Source: Pseudomonas vancouverensis
GTDB taxonomy: Bacteria; Pseudomonadota; Gammaproteobacteria; Pseudomonadales; Pseudomonadaceae
Direction: 5' to 3'
NCBI RefSeq assembly: GCF_004348895.1
Contig: NZ_RRZK01000035.1
Span: 124,001 to 188,000 of the forward strand
DNA: 64,000 nucleotides
Shown: in pieces, positions 53,251-61,588 of the stretch
How the letters are laid out: the number at the start of each line of letters is the position of its first letter
Numbering within the stretch: the stretch's first letter is position 1
Notes under the pieces: generated by a model
Databases searched by the model: none
What the model was told of the DNA's origin: nothing
The model's input: only the letters and a program-made list of their open reading frames with translations
Translations under genes and position numbers: made by a program

Positions 53251-53369
53251 ATCAATGACGCTGATATCTGGTACTGCTACAAAGCATTTCAAGGCATGGA
53301 CCCTCGAGGGTTAAGTTTGCTTCACGGCCCCACCGGGCAAACAAGCCAACTGAATCCGAGGACTGCACC

Positions 53370-53549
53370 ATGAACTTCAACATCTTCTCCGTCATCGCCG
53401 CTTCCGCCATTTCCGCCACCGTTGCCCTGCCAGCCAGTGCCAACGTCGAAATCAGCGACAAAAAAGCCCACACCCAAAGCTACACCCAGAAATACCTGCA
53501 ACAGAGCGCCAACTTCTACGCCGCACTGGATCACAAAACCCACGCCTGA
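53370..53549 (+). CDS. Very small secreted protein of unknown function
   Basis: A 59-residue protein starting MNFNIFSVIAASAISATVAL with a clean signal peptide ending PASA. The mature form of about 35 residues (NVEISDKKAHTQSYTQKYLQ ...) is hydrophilic and rich in Lys, Gln, Tyr and His. GAGGA lies seven bases before the ATG, an ideal translation signal, so the gene is probably real despite its size. The family is not recognised. It stands alone between the lactonase terminator and a REP-like pair. Confidence 0.7.
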   Translation: MNFNIFSVIAASAISATVALPASANVEISDKKAHTQSYTQKYLQQSANFYAALDHKTHA

Positions 53550-53570
53550 GCGTTAATCCCTGCAGCCTTT

Positions 53571-53643
53571 ATGCAGGAGCGAACTCACTGAATGATCGAC
53601 GGCATTTATGTCGGAAGTGATCAGAGTGAAGTCGCTCCTGCAT
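53571..53643. repeat. Divergent REP-like inverted pair
   Basis: ATGCAGGAGCGA (53571-53582) and TCGCTCCTGCAT (53632-53643) form a perfect 12-base inverted repeat around about 50 bases, just after the small secreted gene. The sequence departs from both REP types seen elsewhere but keeps GGAGCGA. Confidence 0.65.
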
Positions 53644-53795
53644 AACGCGTTTCTGCTTCATAGCTTTTCTTTAAGTGCGCAATACATTGGCTTAATGATC
53701 AACCCGGCTGATGGTCACTATGAAAAACACTGAGTGGTGGCTGAAGCGGTTTTGATCGAATCTGTGGGCATTGAAACCTGCCTGCGGAGAACGAC

Positions 53796-54008
53796 ATGGC
53801 CAGCGCAATCCTTACCTCTGCCAAACACGGCGCCTATGTGGCGATCGGTCTTTACCTAGCCCTGGTGCTGGTGGTCAGTATTTCCGCGCAGACGCAACAC
53901 AGCTTCGAAGCGCCGATTCAGGTCGCTCACCCCGGCATCCAGTTTGAACACCGCTCGCTGCAAGCAACGGCCGACTCGGCTGAAATCGCGGGAGTCGTCG
54001 GGCTATGA
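53796..54008 (+). CDS. Small single-helix membrane protein
   Basis: A 70-residue protein with one strong hydrophobic segment near residues 11-31 (GAYVAIGLYLALVLVVSISA) and a polar C-terminus expected in the periplasm. GGAGAA precedes the ATG at good distance. Its TGA stop overlaps the ATG of the next gene by four bases, which supports both as real genes. No family is recognised. Confidence 0.65.
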   Translation: MASAILTSAKHGAYVAIGLYLALVLVVSISAQTQHSFEAPIQVAHPGIQFEHRSLQATADSAEIAGVVGL

Positions 54009-54262
54009 AAGGGCGCAGATTCTGGGTCATTGCCTTCCTGGCGCTGATGACCAACGGCACCTCGTTGCTGGGAATGGGGCAGGGCTCGGCAGGTTCGGTC
54101 GCACGGACCATAGAGGCCAATCACAACATCGCGCGCAACATTGAAAACGCCAAGGCCAAGGAAATGATGGCCGGCAACCCGCCGATCAAGAGTGAAAGCG
54201 TAGCGTTCGGCCCGTTTCAGGTGGATTGCTCGGCGATCGGTATGTGCCAGGTGTTGGCTTGA
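54005..54262 (+). CDS. Small exported protein, partner of the preceding gene
   Basis: An 85-residue protein with an N-terminal hydrophobic segment (FWVIAFLALMTNGTSLLG) that could be a signal peptide or anchor, a helical middle (VARTIEANHNIARNIENAKA) and a C-terminal pair of cysteines five residues apart (CSAIGMC) that may form a disulfide. It overlaps the preceding gene (ATGA). The function is unknown. Confidence 0.65.
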   Translation: MKGRRFWVIAFLALMTNGTSLLGMGQGSAGSVARTIEANHNIARNIENAKAKEMMAGNPPIKSESVAFGPFQVDCSAIGMCQVLA

Positions 54263-54286
54263 ACTCAAGCAGCCACCCGCCGCTTT

Positions 54287-54409
54287 TGTGGCGAGGGAGC
54301 TTGCTCCCGTTCGGCTGCGCAGCAGTCGCAAAACCGATTGATGAGGGTGGCCTGAAAAAGTGAAGCGGGGCCGCTTCGCAGCCCAGCGGGAGCAAGCTCC
54401 CTCGCCACA
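54287..54409. repeat. REPIN of the second REP type
   Basis: GTGGCGAGGGAGCTTGCTCC at the left and its inverted copy at the right flank about 75 bases. It is the same family as the element at 27698-27815 and lies between convergent genes. Confidence 0.88.
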
Positions 54410-54420
54410 GGGGTGTTGGC

Positions 54421-55017
54421 TTATTTGCGCATCACAGCGGTGAACAAATCCGACTCGAGGAACCGCTGCAACCATGTCTGTAAGCGCCGATAGGGCGTCT
54501 GCGCAAACCATTCGCGATCCACATGGGCGAACTGGCGTATGAACGGCATCAGCGCCACATCGGCCAGGCTCGGATGATCGGCCAGTAAAAAGTCGCGCCC
54601 CTCCAGCAATTCGTCCAGCCGGTGCAAAATCACTTCGCCTTCAGCGCGATAAGCCTCCATCGGCTGCTCGGGATAGCGCTCGGCGTATTTGTAGCGATTC
54701 AAGTGCACCTTGAACACCTGATCGTTCTGTTCGATCAGCCCATTGATTTGCGCGGCGGCGGCAGGATCACGCTTGAGCAACCAGTCCATCGGATCGTTCT
54801 GCGCCAGGGCCCAACGCATGATGTCCAGGCTCTCCTCGATCACCAGATCGCCGGCGCTCAGCACTGGCACCGTGCCTTTTGCTGATAGCGCGAGCATTTC
54901 CGCGGGTTTGGCTTTCAGGCTGACTTCAACGATATCAACCTCAACGCCTGAATAGCGCAGAGCCATGCGCGCACGCATGGCGTAGGGGCAGCGACGGAAG
55001 GAATAGAGTGTGTTCAT
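54421..55017 (-). CDS. Glutathione S-transferase family protein
   Basis: A 198-residue GST with an N-terminal thioredoxin-like domain starting MNTLYSFRRCPYAMRARMAL, where CPYA can form the active-site cysteine, then KGTVPVL and EESLDIMRWA for glutathione binding, and a helical C-terminal domain. This resembles the glutaredoxin-2-like/omega GST types. Its ATG overlaps the sbcC stop (ATGA), so it is part of the sbcDC operon, a steady arrangement in Pseudomonas as far as I recall. Its link to DNA repair is unknown. Confidence 0.88.
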   Translation of the reverse strand: MNTLYSFRRCPYAMRARMALRYSGVEVDIVEVSLKAKPAEMLALSAKGTVPVLSAGDLVIEESLDIMRWALAQNDPMDWLLKRDPAAAAQINGLIEQNDQVFKVHLNRYKYAERYPEQPMEAYRAEGEVILHRLDELLEGRDFLLADHPSLADVALMPFIRQFAHVDREWFAQTPYRRLQTWLQRFLESDLFTAVMRK

Positions 55018-58000
55018 TTCACCTCCAGGGTACTCAGGCCGTTGCCTTGGCGGCGCACCTGTATCTGCACCGGAATCCGTTCATGCATTTCCTGTACGTG
55101 AGAAATCACCGCGACCTTGCGCCCTTGAGCCTGCAAGCCGTCGAGGGCATCCATCGCCAGTTGCAGGGATTCCGGATCGAGGCTGCCGAAACCTTCGTCG
55201 ATGAACAGCGATTCGATTTTCAAGGTGCTCGAGGCCATGGAGGCCAGACCCAGCGCCAGTGCCAGCGACACCAGGAAGGTCTCGCCACCGGACAACGAAT
55301 GCACCGAGCGCAGTTCGTCGCCCATCTCGGTGTCCATCACCAGCAAACCCAACATGCTGCCGCCGCGCTTGAGGCGATAGCGGCGCACCAGTTGGCGCAG
55401 CTGAACGTTGGCGTGGTGCACCAGCAGATCGAGGTTGTAGGCCTGGGCGATCTTGCGGAAGGTGTCACCGGTGGCCGAACCGATCAACGCGTTCAATCGT
55501 GCCCAGCGCTGGTATTCGTTGTAGGCATCGGTGATTTGCTGCGCCAGCGCCTGATTGGCATTGCGCCGACGCTGGTCTTCGGCCTGCTCAGCGCGTAGTT
55601 CCGCGCATTGCTGTTCGCTGATGGCGAACTTGTTTTGCAGATCGGTCAGGGCTGTAGCGAGCTGCTCGGCGTCGAGATTGCCGTTGTGCCGGGCCTGATG
55701 CTCGAGCAGGCGCTGATCACGCTCCTGCACCAGGACCTGCGACTGTTCGATGGCTTTTTCGTTTTGCTGCAAGCGTTGGCGCAGCTCGCTGACTTGCGCA
55801 TCGTCGGTCAGCAGCAGGGCTTCGAGGCCGCCGTCGTCGAGTTCCGGGTGTCGGCCGCGCCAGTCGGCAATTTTGTCGGTGAGATCGCGATCTTCGATTT
55901 CCAGTGCCTGCAGGCGTTCCTGTTGGGCTTTGAGCTCGGTGGTGGTTTGTACTAGCTGTGTGCGTACCGCTTGCAGCTCGTTTGCCCTGCTCGACTCGGC
56001 GCTCCGTGCCTGTTCGATGGCCTGTTCCAGTCCTTGCTGCCAGTGCTCGGCGCTGCTGTGTTCACCCAGCAATTGCGCGAGCCTTTGCTGGCAAGCCATC
56101 TGCTGGTCGGTCAGCTCAGTCAACTGTTGCGCGGCGGCTCGCAGCTGTTGCTCGCGGGTCTGCTGGCGATCCAGTTCTTTTTCAAGGGTTTGCTGACGCT
56201 GTTGCTGCTCGGCCACCTCTTCCTTTTGTTGGTCGAGCTGGGTCAGGCGTTCGGCAATCTGGCGATCCAGTTGCATGAAGGTATTCGCAGGTTCGGTACG
56301 CAGCGCTTCGAGTGTTTCTCTCGGCAGTACGCTGGCGAAGGCCGCGAGCTCTTCGTCGAGGCGCTGGCGATCGCTACCCAGTTCCCGTTGCTGATTACTC
56401 AGGTGCTGGGCCGCTTGCTGATGCGCGGTTTCGGCCTGGCGCAATTGTTGGGTCAGGCGTGCGGCGTCCTGTTGCAGCGTGAGCAGGGCGCGCTGACGTT
56501 GCTCGTCCTGAGTGATGCTCTGGTTCAACTGATCGTTGTGCCGGGTCAGCCAGGCCTCTTGCTTTGCTGTCTCCAGCTCCAGCAGTTGAGCGGCCAGCGG
56601 ATGAGCGTTGAAACTCGGCGCGAGGGCTTGTTGCTGGGCGATCAACTGCTCCTGTTGCTGCAGCAGTTCCTTTTGCCGGGCAATGACGCCACCGACCTCG
56701 GCGCGCAGCTCGGTGATTTTTTCCTTGAGCTGATCGACCGCCTGTTGCGCGCTGGCCTGCTCGTTTACATCGTGGCGACCTAGGCTTTGCAGCAGCGCTT
56801 CGGGCTGATGATACGGGTGCTCGTGACTACCGCAGACCGGGCACGGCTGGTCATCCTGCAATTGCGTGCGCAGCTCTTCGACACTGGCACTGCGCGCCAG
56901 ACGCTGGCGCTCGAGCAGGTCGCGGGTGACGTTGAGCGTCTGTTCGGCGACTGTCAGTTCGGCCTTGGTTTTCACCCCGTCCTGGGTCAGGCGCTCGCGC
57001 TCCTGTTGTGCGGCGAGTTGCCGTTGTTGCAGGTCGGCGCCACGGACGTCCAGTTCCTGCTGGCTGCTCCACAGGCGCGTCAGGTCTTCGATGGCGCGCA
57101 ACTGTTTGCGGTTGTCCTGCAACAGGTTGCCGAGGATACCGATCTGTTCGGCCACGGCGTCCGGTTCGGCGCCGGCCTCCTGGAACAGGACTTCGAGTTG
57201 CTGCTTTTGCGATGCCAGCGCTTCGGCGCTGTGCTGGGCGCTTTGTTCGAGACTGGCCAGTTCAGTCTGACCCTTGTTCAATCGGTTGCCGATCAACATC
57301 AACTGTTGCAGGCGATCCCGATAAGCATTCCATGCATCGCTGAGCGGTGCCAGATGAGCGCTTTGCTCAAGTTCGCCGGCGATGCGTTGCAAACGCTCGG
57401 CGACCTGGGCCTGCTTTTCCTGCAAGGCTTGAATCGCGCTCTGGCCTTGGCTGAATGCCAGTTGCGCATTGTCCCGGGCCTCGGCGCTGACGGTGGCCTC
57501 CTTGCCCAGACGGGCGAGGGTGCTTTGCTCTTCGAAGGCCTGGCGCAATAGCGGCGCACTGTCGTTTTGCCGTTGTTGCGCCTCGCTCAGGGCGATCCGC
57601 GACGTGCCGAGCTGTTGTTCCAGCAACGTCTGCCGCTCGGTCAGTTCAAGCTGTTGGCGGGTGTGAGCGCTAATCTGCGCAGCCAATGGCGTCAGCAGTG
57701 CATCGAGTTCAGTCTTGCGGGCGAACTGGTGCCGTTGTGGGGCGAGCTGTTCCAGCCTGGTCAGCTTCAGACGCTCGCCAGCCAGGCTCTCCCAGTGCTG
57801 TTGCGCACTGTGCAATTGCTCGGACGCGGCAAGTTGACTGTCCTGCAACTGACGCAATTCCTTGAGCCAGGTGTGCTGCTGTTCAAGCTGTTTGAGCTGG
57901 GCCTGTTGCAACTTGAGTTGCTGCTGCGCGGCATTGAAGCGCTCGTCGAGTTCGGCTCGGGCTTCAGGCGCCAGGGGCGTCACACCGGTGGCCTGATCCT

Positions 58001-58655
58001 GAAGCAGTTTGTGCGCCTCGCGGGCTTCCTTGGTCTTGTCGAAGGCGCGACGACCCAGGCGTGTGTAGAGCGCGGTGTCGGTGAGTTTTTCCAGCAGTTC
58101 GCTGCGGTCGTTGTCGTCGGCCTTGAGAAAGGCGCTGAACTCGCTCTGCGCCAGCAGCACCGCACGGGTGAACTGTTCGAAATTCAAACCCAGGGCGGCT
58201 TCGAGCTGGGTTTTGTACTCGCCTTTCTGACTGGCCAGCAACTGATCCTGATCGATGTCACGCAGGCTCTGACGGCTGGCCTGCAGCTTGCCGGCGGCCT
58301 TTTCGCGGGCGCGGTTGGCTTCCCAGCGTGCCCGGTAACGACGCCCGTCGACCCCGACGAAGTCCACTTCGGCAAAGCCCTCACCGGTGCCGCGACGCAG
58401 CAGGGTGCGCGGGTCGCCGGTGCCGATTTCGCCGTCGGCGTCCGGCACCTTGGCGTCGCGCCCGGTGTTGTTCAGGCGCGGCACGGCACCGAACAGTGCC
58501 AGGCACAGGGCATCGAGCAAGGTACTTTTGCCGGCGCCGGTGGGTCCGGTGATGGCGAACAGACCGGCGCTGGCCAGGGGCTCGGCGGTGAAATCGATTT
58601 CAAATGGCCCGGCCAGGGAGGCGAGGTTCTTCAGGCGGATCGCGAGGATCTTCAT
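55014..58655 (-). CDS. sbcC: SbcC, ATPase subunit of the SbcCD nuclease
   Basis: A 1213-residue SMC/Rad50-like protein. The Walker A GPTGAGKSTLLDALCLALFG is at the N-terminus (about residues 37-56). Two very long coiled-coil stretches rich in Gln, Leu and Glu flank a zinc-hook CPVCGSHEHPYH in the middle (about residue 606). The signature LSGGETFLVSLALALGLA and Walker B SLFIDEGFGSLD are at the end. With SbcD it cuts hairpins and protein-blocked DNA ends. Start overlaps sbcD by four bases. Confidence 0.95.
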   Translation of the reverse strand: MKILAIRLKNLASLAGPFEIDFTAEPLASAGLFAITGPTGAGKSTLLDALCLALFGAVPRLNNTGRDAKVPDADGEIGTGDPRTLLRRGTGEGFAEVDFVGVDGRRYRARWEANRAREKAAGKLQASRQSLRDIDQDQLLASQKGEYKTQLEAALGLNFEQFTRAVLLAQSEFSAFLKADDNDRSELLEKLTDTALYTRLGRRAFDKTKEAREAHKLLQDQATGVTPLAPEARAELDERFNAAQQQLKLQQAQLKQLEQQHTWLKELRQLQDSQLAASEQLHSAQQHWESLAGERLKLTRLEQLAPQRHQFARKTELDALLTPLAAQISAHTRQQLELTERQTLLEQQLGTSRIALSEAQQRQNDSAPLLRQAFEEQSTLARLGKEATVSAEARDNAQLAFSQGQSAIQALQEKQAQVAERLQRIAGELEQSAHLAPLSDAWNAYRDRLQQLMLIGNRLNKGQTELASLEQSAQHSAEALASQKQQLEVLFQEAGAEPDAVAEQIGILGNLLQDNRKQLRAIEDLTRLWSSQQELDVRGADLQQRQLAAQQERERLTQDGVKTKAELTVAEQTLNVTRDLLERQRLARSASVEELRTQLQDDQPCPVCGSHEHPYHQPEALLQSLGRHDVNEQASAQQAVDQLKEKITELRAEVGGVIARQKELLQQQEQLIAQQQALAPSFNAHPLAAQLLELETAKQEAWLTRHNDQLNQSITQDEQRQRALLTLQQDAARLTQQLRQAETAHQQAAQHLSNQQRELGSDRQRLDEELAAFASVLPRETLEALRTEPANTFMQLDRQIAERLTQLDQQKEEVAEQQQRQQTLEKELDRQQTREQQLRAAAQQLTELTDQQMACQQRLAQLLGEHSSAEHWQQGLEQAIEQARSAESSRANELQAVRTQLVQTTTELKAQQERLQALEIEDRDLTDKIADWRGRHPELDDGGLEALLLTDDAQVSELRQRLQQNEKAIEQSQVLVQERDQRLLEHQARHNGNLDAEQLATALTDLQNKFAISEQQCAELRAEQAEDQRRRNANQALAQQITDAYNEYQRWARLNALIGSATGDTFRKIAQAYNLDLLVHHANVQLRQLVRRYRLKRGGSMLGLLVMDTEMGDELRSVHSLSGGETFLVSLALALGLASMASSTLKIESLFIDEGFGSLDPESLQLAMDALDGLQAQGRKVAVISHVQEMHERIPVQIQVRRQGNGLSTLEVK

Positions 58656-59896
58656 GGTTGTTCGCTCTCCATCTGTACGTCCTGCAACAGCTCGGCAAAA
58701 TCCTTGAGGGTTTGTTCGTCGACTTCACTGCCGTAGTTGTCCTGCCAGGCACGGCTGAACAATTCCTGGGGCGTAAGCTGATCCAGTTCGATCAGTGCGT
58801 TGCCTTCGTCGCCGTTTTCACGGCTGCCGTTGCCGGCATATTCGGCGGCAATGCGCACCAGGCGCACCGCTTTGCCTTGCAGGGCGGTTTCAATCTGGTT
58901 GCGCAGGTCGGGCTGCGGCTCGTCGAGGCGCACCCGCACTTCCAGCCATGGCTGACGCTGGATGTCGGCCAGCAGGTCGATGTTCGGCAAGTCTGCCAGT
59001 TGCAGGAGGATGTCAGCCAGCGGCGCCGGGCCGATGCGTTGCAGATTGACTGCGCGGGGGATGAGTTTGGGCTCGACGCTGACCAGGGTTTCGCCATCGA
59101 GCTTGATGTCGAGAATCTGGTGTTGATAGCTGATCTCGGAAAACGACAGCGGAATCGGCGAACCGCTATAACGAATTCGCTCTTCGCCGTTGACCTTCTG
59201 CGGCTTGTGCAGGTGTCCCAGGGCAACATAACTGATACTCGGTCCGAACAAACTGGCGGGCAGCGCCTCGGCGTTGCCGATGATCAGGCTGCGTTCGGAG
59301 TCTTCCGACACCGAGCCGCCGGCCATGTGTGCGTGACTGATGGCGATCAGCGCCTGACCTGGCTGGCGCTTGGTATTTGCCGCGGCAATCAGCCATTCGT
59401 GCACTTGGCCGATGCCACGCAAGTAGTTGTCACCCAGATGCGCACCGGTCACTTCGGCCGGGCGCAGGAACGGCAACGCCAGGCACCAGCCGGCAATCGC
59501 ACCGCTGGCGTCCGGCAAGGGCAGCAACAAGCGTTCGGCATCCAGTTGGCCGTCATCGAGCCACAGCACACGGCCCAGCGCGTGGGTGTGCAAGCGGCGC
59601 ATCAAGGGCGCGGGCAGTTCGATGCGGGAGCCGGAGTCGTGGTTGCCGGCGATCATCACGATGGTCAGCAGCGGCTGCTGGTCGTGGGCGCTGACGATGA
59701 AGTCGTAAAGGCGTTCCTGGGCTTTTACCGGCGGATTCACCGTGTCGAAGATGTCACCGGCGATCAGCAGCACGTCCGGTTGATCCAGCTTGAGCTGGCG
59801 CAGCAGCCAGTCGAGAAAACAGCCGTGCTCGAAGTCGCGATCCTGGCCATGCAGGTTCTGCCCGAGGTGCCAGTCGGAGGTGTGAAACAGACGCAT
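58652..59896 (-). CDS. sbcD: SbcD, nuclease subunit of SbcCD
   Basis: A 414-residue Mre11-type nuclease. Metal-binding motifs are HTSDWHLGQN, IAGDIFDTVN and IAGNHDSGSR, with further histidines in LGHLHKPQ. It forms the double-strand and hairpin endonuclease with SbcC. The ATG at 59896 is favoured over 59908 because of a GGAAT at good distance. The sbcD, sbcC and GST genes overlap one after another. Confidence 0.95.
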   Translation of the reverse strand: MRLFHTSDWHLGQNLHGQDRDFEHGCFLDWLLRQLKLDQPDVLLIAGDIFDTVNPPVKAQERLYDFIVSAHDQQPLLTIVMIAGNHDSGSRIELPAPLMRRLHTHALGRVLWLDDGQLDAERLLLPLPDASGAIAGWCLALPFLRPAEVTGAHLGDNYLRGIGQVHEWLIAAANTKRQPGQALIAISHAHMAGGSVSEDSERSLIIGNAEALPASLFGPSISYVALGHLHKPQKVNGEERIRYSGSPIPLSFSEISYQHQILDIKLDGETLVSVEPKLIPRAVNLQRIGPAPLADILLQLADLPNIDLLADIQRQPWLEVRVRLDEPQPDLRNQIETALQGKAVRLVRIAAEYAGNGSRENGDEGNALIELDQLTPQELFSRAWQDNYGSEVDEQTLKDFAELLQDVQMESEQP

Positions 59897-59950
59897 GAGC
59901 AATTCCATACAGAAGCAGCGGTCGCGTCAGACACGGCCGCTGCTTTTTGA

Positions 59951-61588
59951 TTATTTGGGGTAAAGCGGCGGTAGCCCACTGTCAGCCACCGGGTCCTGGA
60001 CCCGTTCGGCGATCGGGATGGTGCGAATCACCCGCCACAGTTCCTCGCCTTGCCAATGCTGGCCGGTTTCGCTGTACAGCGCGCCGTTGAGGCCATCGAG
60101 GGCATCGGACAGGGGGACGAAACGGGCGGCCATGTCGGCCAGGGTTTCCGGCTGTTGCCGGGCCCAGGCATCGAGGGCCTGGCGGGTGGATTGCGGGTCG
60201 TTGGCCAGGCAGGCACGCTTGAGGTCGTCAAGCACGGTGCGTGGGCTCGGCCCGGTCTGTGCCGTGCGCAGCACCGCCGGTTGCCAGCGACCGCGCCACC
60301 ACAGGCCAAAACCGAGCAATGTCGTGCAAGCGAGAATCAGCGTGCTGAGTTTCCAGCGCCACAGTGCTTCACTGTCGGCGCTGGCTTCAGTGGGTAACGC
60401 GCCGGCAGGTGTGTCGACCACCAGGCTTGGGTTGGCCGCCACGTGCAGGGTGCGGGCAGGCAGGCTGCTGTGTTCCAGGTGGTCCTCGAAGGTGTTCCAC
60501 CAGACCACATCCACGGTCGGTAGCTCGATGGCGCCGGCGCGGGTTGGTACCAGGGCTTCACGGTCCTCACGACTGCCAATCAGGCCGCGCTCGCTGTTCT
60601 GATTGCCAAGCACCGGTTGATCCGGATAGCGACGCAGGCCGGCGACGTCGGTGCCGGGCAGGGGCGGCAGTTGCGTGCTGGCCAGGCCTTCGGCCTGTAC
60701 GGTCAGGCTGCGGGTCAGCGACTCGCCCAACTGAGCGTGATCCGGGTCGGGGTTCCAACTCTCGCTCAGGGTCAGGCTGCGGGCCGGCAACCAGGGTGCA
60801 TCTGCCGGGTAGGTGAGGGGCTTGGCCTTGACCGTCAGCAACAGCTCGGCGGAGCTGACGCGCATCAACTTGCCCGATTTCGCGCCTGGACTGGTGTCCT
60901 GCGTCGGTTGCGCATCGACCAGCGCGGCATTGAAGACCTGCGCCGGAATGATCAGTTCGCCGCTGTGCTGCGGGTAGATGGCGTAGCGCATTTCGATCAC
61001 GCCGTGACGCAGGCCGTCGATGTCTTTCTCGTAGGTGCGCGATTCGCCCAGTTGCTCGATGCGCGCATCGGCGATCTGCAAGGGCGGCAGGCTGCTGTCG
61101 TCGTACAGCGACACCGAATGATAGATGCGCAGTGTCAGGATCGCCTGGGCCTGCACATAGACGCTGGTTTGATCGAGGCTCGCATCGATGAACACCGGGG
61201 CGCGCTTGTTCGGGTTTTCCGGGGTTTCGCTTTCCACTACTTGCAGGGTGATCGGCTCGCTCTGCAGTTCGCCCAGGTGCAACGGTGGTATCACCACACT
61301 GCCGTTCTGTTTGGGCAGCAGGGTGATGATCCAGCGGGTCGTCGCCTGATTGTCGCCGTTGAGCGTGTTCAACTGGTTGACTTGGCGGGTGCCACGCACC
61401 TCGAACAGCGGCTCGAGCGGCGTCAGGTCCGGTTTGCCGAACTGCGTGACATCCGAGGATTCCAGGGTCAGTTCGACCGTCTCGCCCGAGTTCAGGCGGC
61501 TGCGATCGACACTGGAAACCAGCTCCGCGGCCTGGGCTTGAACGGTCCAGAGCAACAGCGTGAGCAATAAAGCGGTGAAGCGGGTCAT
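59951..61588 (-). CDS. batD: BatD-family protein
   Basis: A 545-residue exported inner-membrane protein with a signal peptide (FTALLLTLLLWTVQAQA), several immunoglobulin-like beta domains (SSVDRSRLNSGETVELTLES, VNQLNTLNGDNQ) and one membrane helix near residue 410. It belongs to the Bat (Bacteroides aerotolerance) system found beside MoxR ATPases, whose exact job, probably envelope stress tolerance, is not settled. Its ATG overlaps the batB stop by four bases. Confidence 0.88.
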   Translation of the reverse strand: MTRFTALLLTLLLWTVQAQAAELVSSVDRSRLNSGETVELTLESSDVTQFGKPDLTPLEPLFEVRGTRQVNQLNTLNGDNQATTRWIITLLPKQNGSVVIPPLHLGELQSEPITLQVVESETPENPNKRAPVFIDASLDQTSVYVQAQAILTLRIYHSVSLYDDSSLPPLQIADARIEQLGESRTYEKDIDGLRHGVIEMRYAIYPQHSGELIIPAQVFNAALVDAQPTQDTSPGAKSGKLMRVSSAELLLTVKAKPLTYPADAPWLPARSLTLSESWNPDPDHAQLGESLTRSLTVQAEGLASTQLPPLPGTDVAGLRRYPDQPVLGNQNSERGLIGSREDREALVPTRAGAIELPTVDVVWWNTFEDHLEHSSLPARTLHVAANPSLVVDTPAGALPTEASADSEALWRWKLSTLILACTTLLGFGLWWRGRWQPAVLRTAQTGPSPRTVLDDLKRACLANDPQSTRQALDAWARQQPETLADMAARFVPLSDALDGLNGALYSETGQHWQGEELWRVIRTIPIAERVQDPVADSGLPPLYPK

